The notes under the pieces are model-generated. The model was not told where the DNA came from. It saw only the letters and a program-made list of their open reading frames with translations, and did not search any database. A DNA stretch of 32,897 nucleotides from Sandaracinaceae bacterium (GTDB taxonomy: Bacteria > Myxococcota_A > Polyangia > Polyangiales > Houyiibacteriaceae), in contig JADJJE010000032.1 in NCBI GenBank assembly GCA_016706685.1, forward strand, positions 1 through 32,897, in the 5' to 3' direction. Below, piece by piece: positions 16,118-23,745 of this stretch. Numbering within the stretch: position 1 is the first letter of the stretch; every line of letters starts with the position of its first letter. A program made the translations under genes and the position numbers.

Positions 16118-17377
16118 ATGACAGCATCTTCCTCTGCCGAGAGCCGCTCTCGGACTTTCTGGACCGACGCTCTCATCGACGTCCTCCAGCACCCTGCGGA
16201 TGCGTCCCGCCACATCAGTGCGGCCAGTTTGCTCGAGTCGCTGGCGTGCCCCTCGAGGCAAGCTGCGTTGGAAGCGATGCTGCTCGACCGACGACGTGAG
16301 CTGTGGGTTCGCAGGAGCATCGTGCGCGCGATGGTCCGCACTTCGATTCCGGTGACGGATCAAGGGCTCGGCCGGGTGTTGGAGGAGTTCGCTGAGGACC
16401 TCGCAGTCCCGTGGCCGGACCCCAGCCATCCCCTGACCGCCGAGCCCTTCGGCAACGTCCACAGCATCGCTGAGGTGGTCGCCCTGGCAACGTCCGCGAG
16501 TCAACGAGACGCTGCCCTCCGCTTCCTGGCCTCGCTCAATGCGTCGGTCACCCGAGAGCTGCTGCTCTGGGACCGCCACTGCTTGCATCGCTTGGATGCG
16601 GCCGCACGTGACGTGGTCCATCACCGAAGCATCGCACTAGGCGTGTTCGTCGAGGCCAGCCCGTCCGCAGGCGTCATTGGACGCGTGAGCCCTGCGCCAC
16701 CTCCCGATTTCCAGACCCTGCCCGAAGCGGAACTCGCAAGGTTCCTGCACCCCATGTACCCGGCGGAAATTCACCGGCCGATGTTCGTGTGGGCTCTGGA
16801 ATCCCCACTGCCCGAGTTCCAGTACGGTGGGCTCTTCGGCCTGATCCAGCTCGACGACGAGCGACTCGACCCCGCATGGGTCCAGCGGTTCCTCGCCTCG
16901 GACGAGCCACTCCTTCGTCTCGTGGCGCTCGGGGCGGCGGCCCGCGGCGGCGATCTAGGCGCCATCGAGGAGCTGAAGCAGGCCGTGTACGACGCGCCGC
17001 ACGTCGTGCTCCGCGCACAGGCCCTGCGCAGCCTGCGCCGCGCGTCACCGCTGCCCCGTGACTACGTCGGCACCTGCATCAGCGCGCTGCAACAGGACGT
17101 CGAGAACTTCGAGGGCTTCTGGTACGCCCCCGCCACGTCGGAGGCCGCTCTCGGTCTCGCGCGACACCCCGAGCTCGCGGAGTCCACGTCGCTCGCGGCG
17201 CTGGTGGATGCAGGCCTGAACCTCACGAACGACGAGGCCTGGTTTGCAGTCGAGGCTTCGATTCGGTCGTGGCTCGATCACAAGAGAGCGGCCATCAATC
17301 CCGTCTGGTACCCGATGTACCTGAAGGCGGGCGGCACGGAGGTCGGCTCACCAACCACTTGGAGGCCCAACGAGTGA
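16118..17377 (+). CDS. HEAT-like repeat protein, unknown function
   Basis: 419 residues from ATG 16118 (MTASSSAESRSRTFWTDALI); an in-frame ATG at 16013 would add 35 unconvincing residues. The protein is helical with HEAT-like pairs: SRHISAASLLESLACPSRQA, LWVRRSIVRAMVRTSI, SEPLL-type LRLVALGAAARGGDLGAIEE and VVLRAQALRSLRRASPLP. No catalytic motif, signal peptide or membrane segment is seen. HEAT-like repeats usually give protein-binding scaffolds. It is divergent from the DUF4143 ATPase across a 173-bp region that holds the palindrome. It is convergent with the small zinc-ribbon gene 43 bp away. Confidence 0.65.
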   Translation: MTASSSAESRSRTFWTDALIDVLQHPADASRHISAASLLESLACPSRQAALEAMLLDRRRELWVRRSIVRAMVRTSIPVTDQGLGRVLEEFAEDLAVPWPDPSHPLTAEPFGNVHSIAEVVALATSASQRDAALRFLASLNASVTRELLLWDRHCLHRLDAAARDVVHHRSIALGVFVEASPSAGVIGRVSPAPPPDFQTLPEAELARFLHPMYPAEIHRPMFVWALESPLPEFQYGGLFGLIQLDDERLDPAWVQRFLASDEPLLRLVALGAAARGGDLGAIEELKQAVYDAPHVVLRAQALRSLRRASPLPRDYVGTCISALQQDVENFEGFWYAPATSEAALGLARHPELAESTSLAALVDAGLNLTNDEAWFAVEASIRSWLDHKRAAINPVWYPMYLKAGGTEVGSPTTWRPNE

Positions 17378-17420
17378 TCGGCTGCCGCATGACAGGCGAT
17401 CCCCGGGTGGGCGTCAGCGG

Positions 17421-17669
17421 TCAGCGCAGCGGCACGGTCTGCACGTTGCCCCCGAACGCCGTGGCGACCTCCGCCGTGTTCTGGGAGAACGTCTGCGTAC
17501 AGCCGCACTGGTTGCAGATCACCAGCGTGACGTTCCAATAGATCTTCAGGTCCTGGACCGCGCGCATGCCGAGCACCGACGCGCCCTTGGCGATGTCGAT
17601 CAGCATGTTGGGGACGAACACCAGGTTCTGGTTCCCGCAGTGCGGGCAGGGTCGCGGAGCAGTGGACAT
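17421..17669 (-). CDS. Small zinc-ribbon protein
   Basis: 82 residues, MSTAPRPCPHCGNQNLVFVP at the N-terminus. CPHCG (8-12) and CNQCGC (about 52-57) form a four-Cys zinc site on both sides of a beta-rich segment, KIYWNVTLVICNQCG. The C-terminus is FSQNTAEVATAFGGNVQTVP. The family is not recognised by name. A role in nucleic-acid or protein binding is only a generic inference. No promoter motif of the TAnnnT type is seen before its start. Confidence 0.7.
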   Translation of the reverse strand: MSTAPRPCPHCGNQNLVFVPNMLIDIAKGASVLGMRAVQDLKIYWNVTLVICNQCGCTQTFSQNTAEVATAFGGNVQTVPLR

Positions 17670-17773
17670 GAGTCGCTTCGGCTTTCTGCCGCGCGTCGGC
17701 GGCGTTCGGAGCGCCCCCGGGAGAGGCACGAATCAGGCTACCTGATGGCGGTGTCCGAGTGCGATGCTCGGGC

Positions 17774-18190
17774 ATGCCGCGTTTCACCGTGCAACTCGCC
17801 ACCATCGGAGACGCGGGGCCCATCGAACTCTTCCCCGACCCTACCGAGGTCTTCGCGGAATGGACCGGCGAGCTCGCCGCGCGCCTGTTTCCCGTGGCGC
17901 GCTTCGACCTCGGGCTCGGCGGGGACGGTTCGTCCGGGACGGGCGTGTTCCTCTACTACGAGGACGTGGCCTGCACGTTCCTCGAGTGGACGTGGGACAA
18001 CGGCCGCATCGTGAGCCTCCATCCGGCTTGGCGTGACCTGCGTCCGCTGCGCGAGATCGCTTCGCGTGAATTCCTCGCCCGTCGCGCCGGCCTCAGAACT
18101 CGTACTCTTGCTCGAGCGCGCACACCGCCAGGTTCCACTTCTTCACCTGCGAGAGCTGGTGCTCCACCTCGCGCTGGAAGTACGGCTTGA
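17774..18190 (+). CDS. Hypothetical protein, about 138 aa
   Basis: Starts MPRFTVQLATIGDAGPIELF; GATGCT lies 5 nt before the ATG and there is no Shine-Dalgarno site. The body looks like a small alpha/beta domain with LFPVARFDLGLGGDGSSGTG and VACTFLEWTWDNGRIVSLHP. The last 30 codons overlap the 3' end of the convergent phosphodiesterase gene by 98 bp and are low complexity. The natural C-terminus may therefore be earlier if an indel is present. No function can be offered. Confidence 0.5.
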   Translation: MPRFTVQLATIGDAGPIELFPDPTEVFAEWTGELAARLFPVARFDLGLGGDGSSGTGVFLYYEDVACTFLEWTWDNGRIVSLHPAWRDLRPLREIASREFLARRAGLRTRTLARARTPPGSTSSPARAGAPPRAGSTA

Positions 18191-18863
18191 TGTGGTAGAG
18201 CAGCGTGGGGATGTCCTCGGCGCGGTCGAGCTTGCGCATCTCCTCGTCGAGACTCTTGGGGGTGTGGTGCCCGCTCACGCTCGCGAGCGCGGCGTTGTCG
18301 TTGGGGAACGACACCTCCATCAGCAGCGCGTCCAGGCGCTTGCGCGCAGCCAGCACCTCCCAGAGGCGCTCGGTGGGCCCGGTGTCGCCGCTGTAGGCGA
18401 TGGAGCGCTTGCTGTCCGACACGATGAACGCCGCCGTGTCGATGGTGTGGCTCACGTGCACCGGCAGCACGTCCTTGCCCGCCACCTGCACGGTCTGCTC
18501 GGGCTCCACCTCGCGGTAGACGATGGTCATGCCCGTCTTGCCGGCGGGGATCTTCGAGAAGTCCGGCCACAAGAGGTCGTTGAAGAAGTGCTTTCGCAGC
18601 ACATCGAGCGTGCTGCGCAGGCCCACGATCTCGAGCGGCGGCCCCCCCTGCTGACAGCGGTTGTCGGCGATGGTGGCCAGGTCGCGCACGTGGTCCATGT
18701 GCGCATGGCTGATGAGCACGGCCTGCACCTTGTGCTGGTCCGGTAGCTCGAGCGCGCTGGTGAGCGCCCCCGCGTCGATGGCGAGGGTGTCGTCCACCAG
18801 GAAGCTGGACGTCCGATGCCGAGGCGTCTCGCCCCCGTGGCAGCCGAGCACCCTTATTTTCAC
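18093..18863 (-). CDS. Metallo-beta-lactamase fold class II 3',5'-cyclic-nucleotide phosphodiesterase (putative)
   Basis: 256 residues from GTG 18863 (MKIRVLGCHGGETPRHRTSS). Metal ligands of the fold are visible: H53-x-H55-x-D57-H58, H139 in VSHT, D160 in AYSGDTGPT and H224 in YHIKP. The sequence around HAHMDH and the SGDTGPT motif resemble yeast PDE1/CpdP-type class II cyclic-nucleotide phosphodiesterases. The proposed reaction is hydrolysis of cAMP (or another cyclic nucleotide) to the 5'-monophosphate. The start is preceded by GAGGACCTC and lies 7 bp after the stop of a cyclic-nucleotide-binding regulator. That neighbour strongly supports a cyclic-nucleotide substrate. It is the last gene of a six-gene minus-strand unit. 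Confidence 0.85.
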   Translation of the reverse strand: MKIRVLGCHGGETPRHRTSSFLVDDTLAIDAGALTSALELPDQHKVQAVLISHAHMDHVRDLATIADNRCQQGGPPLEIVGLRSTLDVLRKHFFNDLLWPDFSKIPAGKTGMTIVYREVEPEQTVQVAGKDVLPVHVSHTIDTAAFIVSDSKRSIAYSGDTGPTERLWEVLAARKRLDALLMEVSFPNDNAALASVSGHHTPKSLDEEMRKLDRAEDIPTLLYHIKPYFQREVEHQLSQVKKWNLAVCALEQEYEF

Positions 18864-18870
18864 GAGGTCC

Positions 18871-19509
18871 TCATGCTTTGCTTCGGCTCTGCAGGAACTC
18901 CAGGAACTCGTGGAGCCGCATCACGTTGGGGATCCGGAAGCCGGTGTCCTCGACCTCGACGATACCAAGCCGCGCCATGCGTTGCAGCACGCCGCGCACG
19001 TCTTCGGGGGCCACGCCCACCTGCTGGGCCAGCGTGTCCTCGTCGGTCAGCACGCGCACGGTGCCGTCCTCCAGCACCAGGCCGCTCTCGGCGGCGCGCT
19101 CGAGCCCCAGGATGACGCGCGCCTTCGGGTCCTTCTGCATCAGCACGCCCACCAGGCCGTTGGCCTCGTCGAGGCGCTTCGCCAGGCGCTGAATCATGCG
19201 CACCGCGATCTCGGCGTTACCGCGCAGCATGGCCTCGAACATCTTCGCGTCGATGACGAGGACGGCCGTCTCTTCCACGCACTCGGCGCTGGCGGTGCGC
19301 GGCTTGTTGTTCAGCAGGGCCATCTCGCCGAAGAAGTCGCCGGCCTCGATGAACGCCAGCGTCTTCTCGCGACCGTTGACCTCCTTGAACACGCGCACGC
19401 GCCCCGAGCGAAGCACGTACATCGTCTCGGCGGCGTCACCGTCGCGGAACAGGATCTCGCCGCTCGGGAAGACGCGGCCGACTCGATCGAAGAGCTTGTC
19501 CTCGGACAT
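18871..19509 (-). CDS. Crp/Fnr-family cyclic-nucleotide-binding transcription regulator
   Basis: 212 residues. The cyclic-nucleotide-binding domain covers about 14-120, with the phosphate-binding cassette FGEMALLNNKPRTAS (60-74). G61, E62 and R71, the residues that hold the ribose and cyclic phosphate, are intact. The C-terminal winged helix is at about 145-205 (LTDEDTLAQQVGVAPEDVRG, VLQRMARLGIVEVED). It should sense cAMP or cGMP and bind DNA as a dimer. The phosphodiesterase gene follows after 7 bp, giving a sensor-plus-degrader pair. Its start has TAGCGT 7 nt upstream, and that hexamer contains the stop codon of the preceding gene, so it may also have its own promoter. Confidence 0.9.
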   Translation of the reverse strand: MSEDKLFDRVGRVFPSGEILFRDGDAAETMYVLRSGRVRVFKEVNGREKTLAFIEAGDFFGEMALLNNKPRTASAECVEETAVLVIDAKMFEAMLRGNAEIAVRMIQRLAKRLDEANGLVGVLMQKDPKARVILGLERAAESGLVLEDGTVRVLTDEDTLAQQVGVAPEDVRGVLQRMARLGIVEVEDTGFRIPNVMRLHEFLEFLQSRSKA

Positions 19510-19516
19510 GTTCGCT

Positions 19517-19522
19517 ACGCTA
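19517..19522 (-). promoter_or_regulatory. Candidate extended -10 for a leaderless crp-like gene
   Basis: The minus strand reads TGC-TAGCGT, then 7 nt, then ATG 19509. A weak TTGGGA lies 18 nt upstream of the hexamer. The TAG is also the stop codon of the DUF2064 gene. Confidence 0.4.
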
Positions 19523-20275
19523 GCAAGTCTCTGGGCGAACTCCCAAGTTCACGGCGAACGGGGGTGGGCGCGTGCTCAGCTGTTCGCTGGTGGCGGGCGC
19601 CGCTCGCGGGTCGAGGCGGAGGTGCAGCCTCAGGAGGCGCAGGTCGCTCGGGGTGTCCACGTCGTACCAGGGGGCGAGGCGCTGCGCGGGGCGATCTGGG
19701 TTGGCGCGCACGGTGTCGGTCAGCGCGTGTCGTGTGCCCATGCGGACGGCGTCGAAGGAGGGTGCCGAGTGGCGCGCGCCCACCAGGAAGTAGCCGCCAT
19801 CTGCGGCGGGGCCCAGGCACCAGAGCGCGCTCGTCGTCGCTCGCGCGGGGCCAGCCGAGGTTGCGTCTGCGGTGTCAGGCGGAGCCCGCAGCGCCTCACG
19901 GGCAGTGAGGAGGATGCGCAGCGGGAGGGTGGGGACGTCGGTGCCCAGCACCAGTGCCGCGCCGCAGCGGGCGATGCCCATGGAGAGCGCGTGACTCATG
20001 CGGTCGCCCAGGGTCTCGCCTTGTTGCGGGACGAGGCCCATGCCCCAGCGCTCCGCGCGCTCTCGCAGCTGCGGGCCCGGCTGCGCCTCGGCGCTGTACA
20101 GCGCGAGCTCCACGTCCGGGTGCAGGGCGCGCAGCTGCTGGGTGGTAGCCGCCACGTCATCCAGGAATGCCTCGTACAGGGCGCACGCCCCCTCGGCGCC
20201 CAGCGCGGGAATGAGCCGCGTCTTGGTCTGGCCCGCCACCGGCTCGCGCGCGAAGAGCGCCACGAGCAAGCTCAT
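19520..20275 (-). CDS. DUF2064 / TIGR04282-type GT-A fold transferase
   Basis: 251 residues starting MSLLVALFAREPVAGQTKTR, the hallmark N-terminus of the family (FAREPxxGxxKTRL). It also has LGDRMSHALSMG, LVLGTDVPTLP and the ADGGYFLVGARHSAPSFDAV motif. These are nucleotide-sugar or nucleotidyl-transferase-like GT-A folds. The database label arsenosugar biosynthesis comes from members in arsenic clusters; there are no arsenic genes here, so I do not adopt it. The start overlaps the stop of the upstream GT2 gene by 4 bp, indicating translational coupling. The two enzymes probably act in one glycan pathway. Confidence 0.85.
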   Translation of the reverse strand: MSLLVALFAREPVAGQTKTRLIPALGAEGACALYEAFLDDVAATTQQLRALHPDVELALYSAEAQPGPQLRERAERWGMGLVPQQGETLGDRMSHALSMGIARCGAALVLGTDVPTLPLRILLTAREALRAPPDTADATSAGPARATTSALWCLGPAADGGYFLVGARHSAPSFDAVRMGTRHALTDTVRANPDRPAQRLAPWYDVDTPSDLRLLRLHLRLDPRAAPATSEQLSTRPPPFAVNLGVRPETC

Positions 20276-20979
20276 GGCGGTGCGTGCCCGCGGGCGGCGC
20301 CGGGCAGGGCGTAGCGGCCGAGCAGCAGCAGGATCTTGTAGCTGGCGCCCAGCGTCCCGCGCACGGTGCCGCTCACTTTGGACGTGCCCACGCGCGGGCG
20401 GTAGCGCACGGGGACCTCCACGTGCCGCAGGCCGCGCTGGGCGGCCTTGATCTGCATCTCCACGGTCCAGCCGTAGTTGCGGTCCACCATGTTCAGCTGC
20501 GCGAGCGCGTCCCAGCGGATGGCGCGGAAGGGGCCGAGGTCCGTGTAGCGCGCGCCATACAGCGTGCGCAGCGCCACGCACGCCACGCGGTTGCCCACAC
20601 GCTGTTGCGGCGTCAGCGCGCCATGCGTGGCCCCGGCCACGCGCGAGCCCAGCACCAGGTCAGCCTCGCCCCGCAGCAACGGCGCCAGCAAGAGGCCCAG
20701 CTGCGTGGCGTCGTCGGCGTGGTCGCCGTCCAGGAACACCACCACGTCGGGCGGGTCGGCGCGCAGGTGCTCGAGTGCGGCGAGGCAAGCGGCGCCGTAC
20801 CCGCGCTCGGGCTGGTGCACCACCTCGGCATCGTGCGCGCGCGCCACCTCGGCGGTGCGGTCGGTGGAGCCGTTGTCCGCCACCACCACGCGCCGCACCA
20901 GGTCCCGCGGGATGTCGCCGAGCACCAGCGGCAGCGCAGCCTCTTCGTTCAGCGCCGGGATGACCACGTCCACGCGCAT
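20272..20979 (-). CDS. Family 2 glycosyltransferase (dolichyl-/polyprenyl-phosphate sugar synthase-like)
   Basis: 235 residues, MRVDVVIPALNEEAALPLVL at the N-terminus. GT2 features are clear: VVVADNGSTDRTAEVA, the DxD-type VVVFLDGDHADD and GSRVAGATHGALTPQQRVGN, with FRAIRWDALAQLNMVDRNYG later. No C-terminal membrane helices of the larger processive enzymes are seen. It likely transfers a sugar from a nucleotide donor to a lipid carrier or glycan; the substrate is unknown. It is followed by the DUF2064 gene with a 4-bp overlap, and preceded by the LysM gene after 9 bp. Confidence 0.88.
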   Translation of the reverse strand: MRVDVVIPALNEEAALPLVLGDIPRDLVRRVVVADNGSTDRTAEVARAHDAEVVHQPERGYGAACLAALEHLRADPPDVVVFLDGDHADDATQLGLLLAPLLRGEADLVLGSRVAGATHGALTPQQRVGNRVACVALRTLYGARYTDLGPFRAIRWDALAQLNMVDRNYGWTVEMQIKAAQRGLRHVEVPVRYRPRVGTSKVSGTVRGTLGASYKILLLLGRYALPGAARGHAPP

Positions 20980-20988
20980 GGCTGAGCG

Positions 20989-22029
20989 CTACGGCGTGGG
21001 CCCGGCGTCGGTGGTGGGCGCGGGGGGCGGCGGTCCGGCGTCCGGCGTGGCCGCGCGCCGCGCCGCGCGTGCTGCCGCGGCGGCTTCGCTGGCGGTGCGT
21101 CGCTCGCGCGCGGCCTCGAGCGCGCGCATCACGGTGGGCGACGTGCGCAGGCCGTCCAGCTCGAGGTCCGGCTGGAGCGCCAAGGCCGCGTCGAAGGCGT
21201 CGATGGCGAGGTCCGTGCGGTCCAGCGCCACGTACGCGGTGCCCAGCTCGCGGTGGATGCTGAGCGCCTGCGACGCCGTGACCGACGCCGAGCCCAGCAG
21301 CCGGCTGCCCAGCACCACGGCCTCGGTGAAGCGCCCGCGCCGCACGTGGTCGCGCAGCACCGGCAGCTGCTCCTCGATGGCGGCCTGCTGCTCGCGCTGG
21401 GCTCCGTCGCTGGGCGCAGCGCCCGTGCTGGCTTCCACCAAGCGGCGCCCCTCGTCACTCAGCAGCAGGTCCGGCAGCGGCACCAGCACCACCTGCCCGC
21501 GCGTGAGGCGGCTGCCGCGGATGCCGTTGAAGCGCCGCAGCCGGCGCGTGCCCGCCACGCTGTCCGGGTAGTACAGCCGCGCCACGCGCGTGACGCTGTC
21601 GCCCTGCCCCGTGATGTGCCGCAGTGGGTAGGGGATGAGCAGCTCCGCGCCCTCGGCCGGCTGCGCGTCCGTGGCGTTGCGGTTGGACTCGATGATCACG
21701 AACGAGCGCCGCGCGTCACCATAGTAGCGGTCGGCGATCTGCTGCCAGGTCTCGCCGGCCGCCACGGTGTGGTAGCGGACCCACGGGATGTGCAGGCGCA
21801 TGCCCACCACGATGGCGGAGCCGCCCTGTGTGGTGAGGCCGTTCTCGGTCACCAACACCGACTCGCGGCGCGGGTCCCCGTAGTAGCGCTGCGCGATGGA
21901 AGCCAGCGTGTCGCCGGGCCGCACCACGTGCGCGAAGAGGTCGTCGGCCTGCGCGGACCGCGCGCTGAACAGGACGCCAGAGAGCGCGAGCGCAGCCATC
22001 AGCACCCAACGGGGGACAGCGCGGGTCAT
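20989..22029 (-). CDS. Secreted LysM / TPR-like protein
   Basis: 346 residues. A signal peptide (RWVLMAALALSGVLFSARSA, then QADD) is followed by three LysM domains: VVRPGDTLASIAQRYYGDPR (about 34-85), VAAGETWQQIADRYYGDARR (about 92-142) and GQGDSVTRVARLYY...TRGQVVLVP (about 145-190). A helical TPR-like part follows (FTEAVVLGSRLLGSASVTAS, LGTAYVALDRTDLAIDAFDA). The tail is Ala/Pro-rich. LysM domains bind peptidoglycan or other GlcNAc polymers, so it should sit in the periplasm at the wall. The start overlaps the kinase stop as ATGA, so the kinase and this protein are co-translated; the wall-binding protein may be an output or cofactor of the kinase. Confidence 0.88.
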   Translation of the reverse strand: MTRAVPRWVLMAALALSGVLFSARSAQADDLFAHVVRPGDTLASIAQRYYGDPRRESVLVTENGLTTQGGSAIVVGMRLHIPWVRYHTVAAGETWQQIADRYYGDARRSFVIIESNRNATDAQPAEGAELLIPYPLRHITGQGDSVTRVARLYYPDSVAGTRRLRRFNGIRGSRLTRGQVVLVPLPDLLLSDEGRRLVEASTGAAPSDGAQREQQAAIEEQLPVLRDHVRRGRFTEAVVLGSRLLGSASVTASQALSIHRELGTAYVALDRTDLAIDAFDAALALQPDLELDGLRTSPTVMRALEAARERRTASEAAAAARAARRAATPDAGPPPPAPTTDAGPTP

Positions 22030-23471
22030 GGCGTCTCCTCGACGTCAGCCTCGACCTCGACCTCAGCCTCGGCCTCGTCTGCCTGGTCTTCGGGCAGCGC
22101 GCCCTCGGCACCCGCACCCACGGGCGGCGGGCTGCCTTCCCCGAGCGGGGCTGCGCCGCCACCCACCGACGCATGGCGGGGTGTCATCACGATGTCGAGC
22201 CACTCGGTCTGCCCGGTCTGCACGCGCACCTCGCGCTCCACCTCGGTGTAGTACGGGTTGGTGAAGCGCAGGTAGTGCAGCCCCGGAGAGAGCGTGATGG
22301 CGCGCGCCGTGGGCGTGGTGACCGCCAGCTCACCGTCCACGTAGACCTCGGCCCACGGGTCCACCACCACGCGGATGGCGCCGTTCCGCGCTGCGTCGTT
22401 GTTGCTGGCGCGCAGCATGGGGGCCGGGTCGCCGTCGCCCGAAGCGCTGCCCGCCTGGATGGCGGCACCTCCGCCCAGCACGCCCAGCAGCAGCGCGGCG
22501 TTGAGCAGCCCCACGTCGCGCAGCAGCGAGGGGTCCGACGAGCGCCGCCGGATGTTGCGGGGCCCGGCCGCCTCGAGCACGCGCTCGGCCTCGTCGTCGG
22601 TCAGGAACCCCACGTCGCGCAGGTACATGACCAGCTTGGCGCTGTAGTTGATGGGCACGCGCGGCGCGAGGAACTCCACCAGGTCGTCGATGAGCGCCTG
22701 CGTGCTGGGGTACCGGCTGGCCGGCATCTTCTCCATGCAGCGCGCCATGATGCGCTCGAGCTGGCGCGGCACCTTGGGGTTGAGCTTGCGCGGGGGCGTG
22801 AAGCGGTCGAGCCGGATCTTCTGCATCACGGTGCGCGACTCGTCCTCCACGAACGGCTTCTGCCCGGTGACCATCTGGTAGAGCACGATGCCCACCGAGA
22901 AGATGTCGCTGCGGAAGTCGAGCTTGTCGCCCAGGATCTGCTCGGGGCTCATGTAGCTGGGCGTGCCGAGGCCAGTGCCCGTCTCGGTCAGGTCGCTCAG
23001 CTTGTCATCGCGCGCGATGCCGAAGTCCATGAGCTTCACTTCGCCCTGGTGGCTCAGCATGATGTTCGCGGGCTTGATGTCGCGGTGGATGATCCCGCGG
23101 AAGTGCGCGTAGTCGAGCGCGCGCGCGATCTGCAGCGCCACGATGGCGGCCTCTTCCGCCGGCAGCACGGGCGACAGCTCCAGCAGGTCGTACAGGTCGA
23201 TGCCCTGCACGTACTCCATGACGATGTACATGGAGTTGCCGTCCTTCACGAAGTCGACGACGTGAAGGATGTTCTCGTGCTGCAGGGACGCCATGAAGTG
23301 CGCCTCGCGCTCGAAGCGCACGGCGAACTGGCTGTCCATGGCGATGGTCGACTTGAGCGCCTTGATGGCGACGAGGCGGCCGAGCGGCTCCTGGATGGCC
23401 TTGTAGACCACCGCCATGCCGCCGGCACCCACCTCGCTGAGCACCCGGTAGTTGCCAATGCGGTCGGACAT
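22026..23471 (-). CDS. Membrane-anchored Ser/Thr protein kinase with PEGA domain
   Basis: 481 residues. The kinase domain (about 8-270) has every key residue: VGAGGMAVVY loop, K37, HRDIKPANI (D131), DFG (149-151) and MSPEQ activation-segment end. A hydrophobic segment, LLNAALLLGVLGGGAAIQAG, follows at about 322-341. A PEGA domain is at about 364-430 (VVVDPWAEVYVDGELAVTTP, ITLSPGLHYLRFTN). The C-terminus is acidic (EAEAEVEVEADVEE). PEGA domains are extracytoplasmic and thought to bind surface structures, so this is a PknB-like envelope-sensing kinase. It is first of six close-packed genes and has its own promoter-like sequence. Confidence 0.93.
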   Translation of the reverse strand: MSDRIGNYRVLSEVGAGGMAVVYKAIQEPLGRLVAIKALKSTIAMDSQFAVRFEREAHFMASLQHENILHVVDFVKDGNSMYIVMEYVQGIDLYDLLELSPVLPAEEAAIVALQIARALDYAHFRGIIHRDIKPANIMLSHQGEVKLMDFGIARDDKLSDLTETGTGLGTPSYMSPEQILGDKLDFRSDIFSVGIVLYQMVTGQKPFVEDESRTVMQKIRLDRFTPPRKLNPKVPRQLERIMARCMEKMPASRYPSTQALIDDLVEFLAPRVPINYSAKLVMYLRDVGFLTDDEAERVLEAAGPRNIRRRSSDPSLLRDVGLLNAALLLGVLGGGAAIQAGSASGDGDPAPMLRASNNDAARNGAIRVVVDPWAEVYVDGELAVTTPTARAITLSPGLHYLRFTNPYYTEVEREVRVQTGQTEWLDIVMTPRHASVGGGAAPLGEGSPPPVGAGAEGALPEDQADEAEAEVEVEADVEETP

Positions 23472-23482
23472 GAAGAGGGGGG

Positions 23483-23510
23483 ATGCTATCAAGCACGCCG
23501 CCCCTGTCAA
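23483..23510 (-). promoter_or_regulatory. Sigma-70-like promoter for the kinase operon
   Basis: On the minus strand a perfect TTGACA (complement 23505-23510), a 16-nt spacer and TAGCAT (complement 23483-23488) preceded by TGA (extended -10). Start of transcription would be near 23476, leaving about 5 nt before the ATG. No Shine-Dalgarno site is present. Confidence 0.6.
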
Positions 23511-23745
23511 CGAGGGCGCGGCGCAACCCCAAGTAATCCTCGCGGGTTACGGTTCATCGGTCGGCGCGTCAGCCCTTTTTCGAGTCCGCGCAACGCATCC
23601 GACCCAACGTTGAACGGAACCGCGAGCGGCGCGAGCTTCTCGGGGATGCACGAGGTGCTCGGGGACCATCGAGTGGCTGGAAGAGCAGCGGCAGTAGAAG
23701 GGGTTGAAGGGCGGCCTGCCGAGCGTTGCCGCGAGGGCCACCGGT
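23511..23745. other. Intergenic stretch at the edge of the island, nothing identified
   Basis: Between the kinase operon promoter and the DUF3644 gene. Short open frames exist on both strands, e.g. RPPFNPFYCRCSSSHS on the minus strand, but none has a start, codon pattern or motif I can support. No tRNA end or direct-repeat attachment site was seen. It is the natural left boundary of the defence-like island. Confidence 0.4.

Noticed and set aside
19520..20979. Arsenosugar biosynthesis pair (TIGR04282/04283 naming)
   Set aside because: No arsM-, arsS- or ars-like gene is nearby, and the GT2 protein looks more like a polyprenyl-phosphate sugar synthase.
23511..23745. Possible gene remnant or attachment site at the island edge
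   Set aside because: No start codon context, motif, tRNA end or matching direct repeat could be found.
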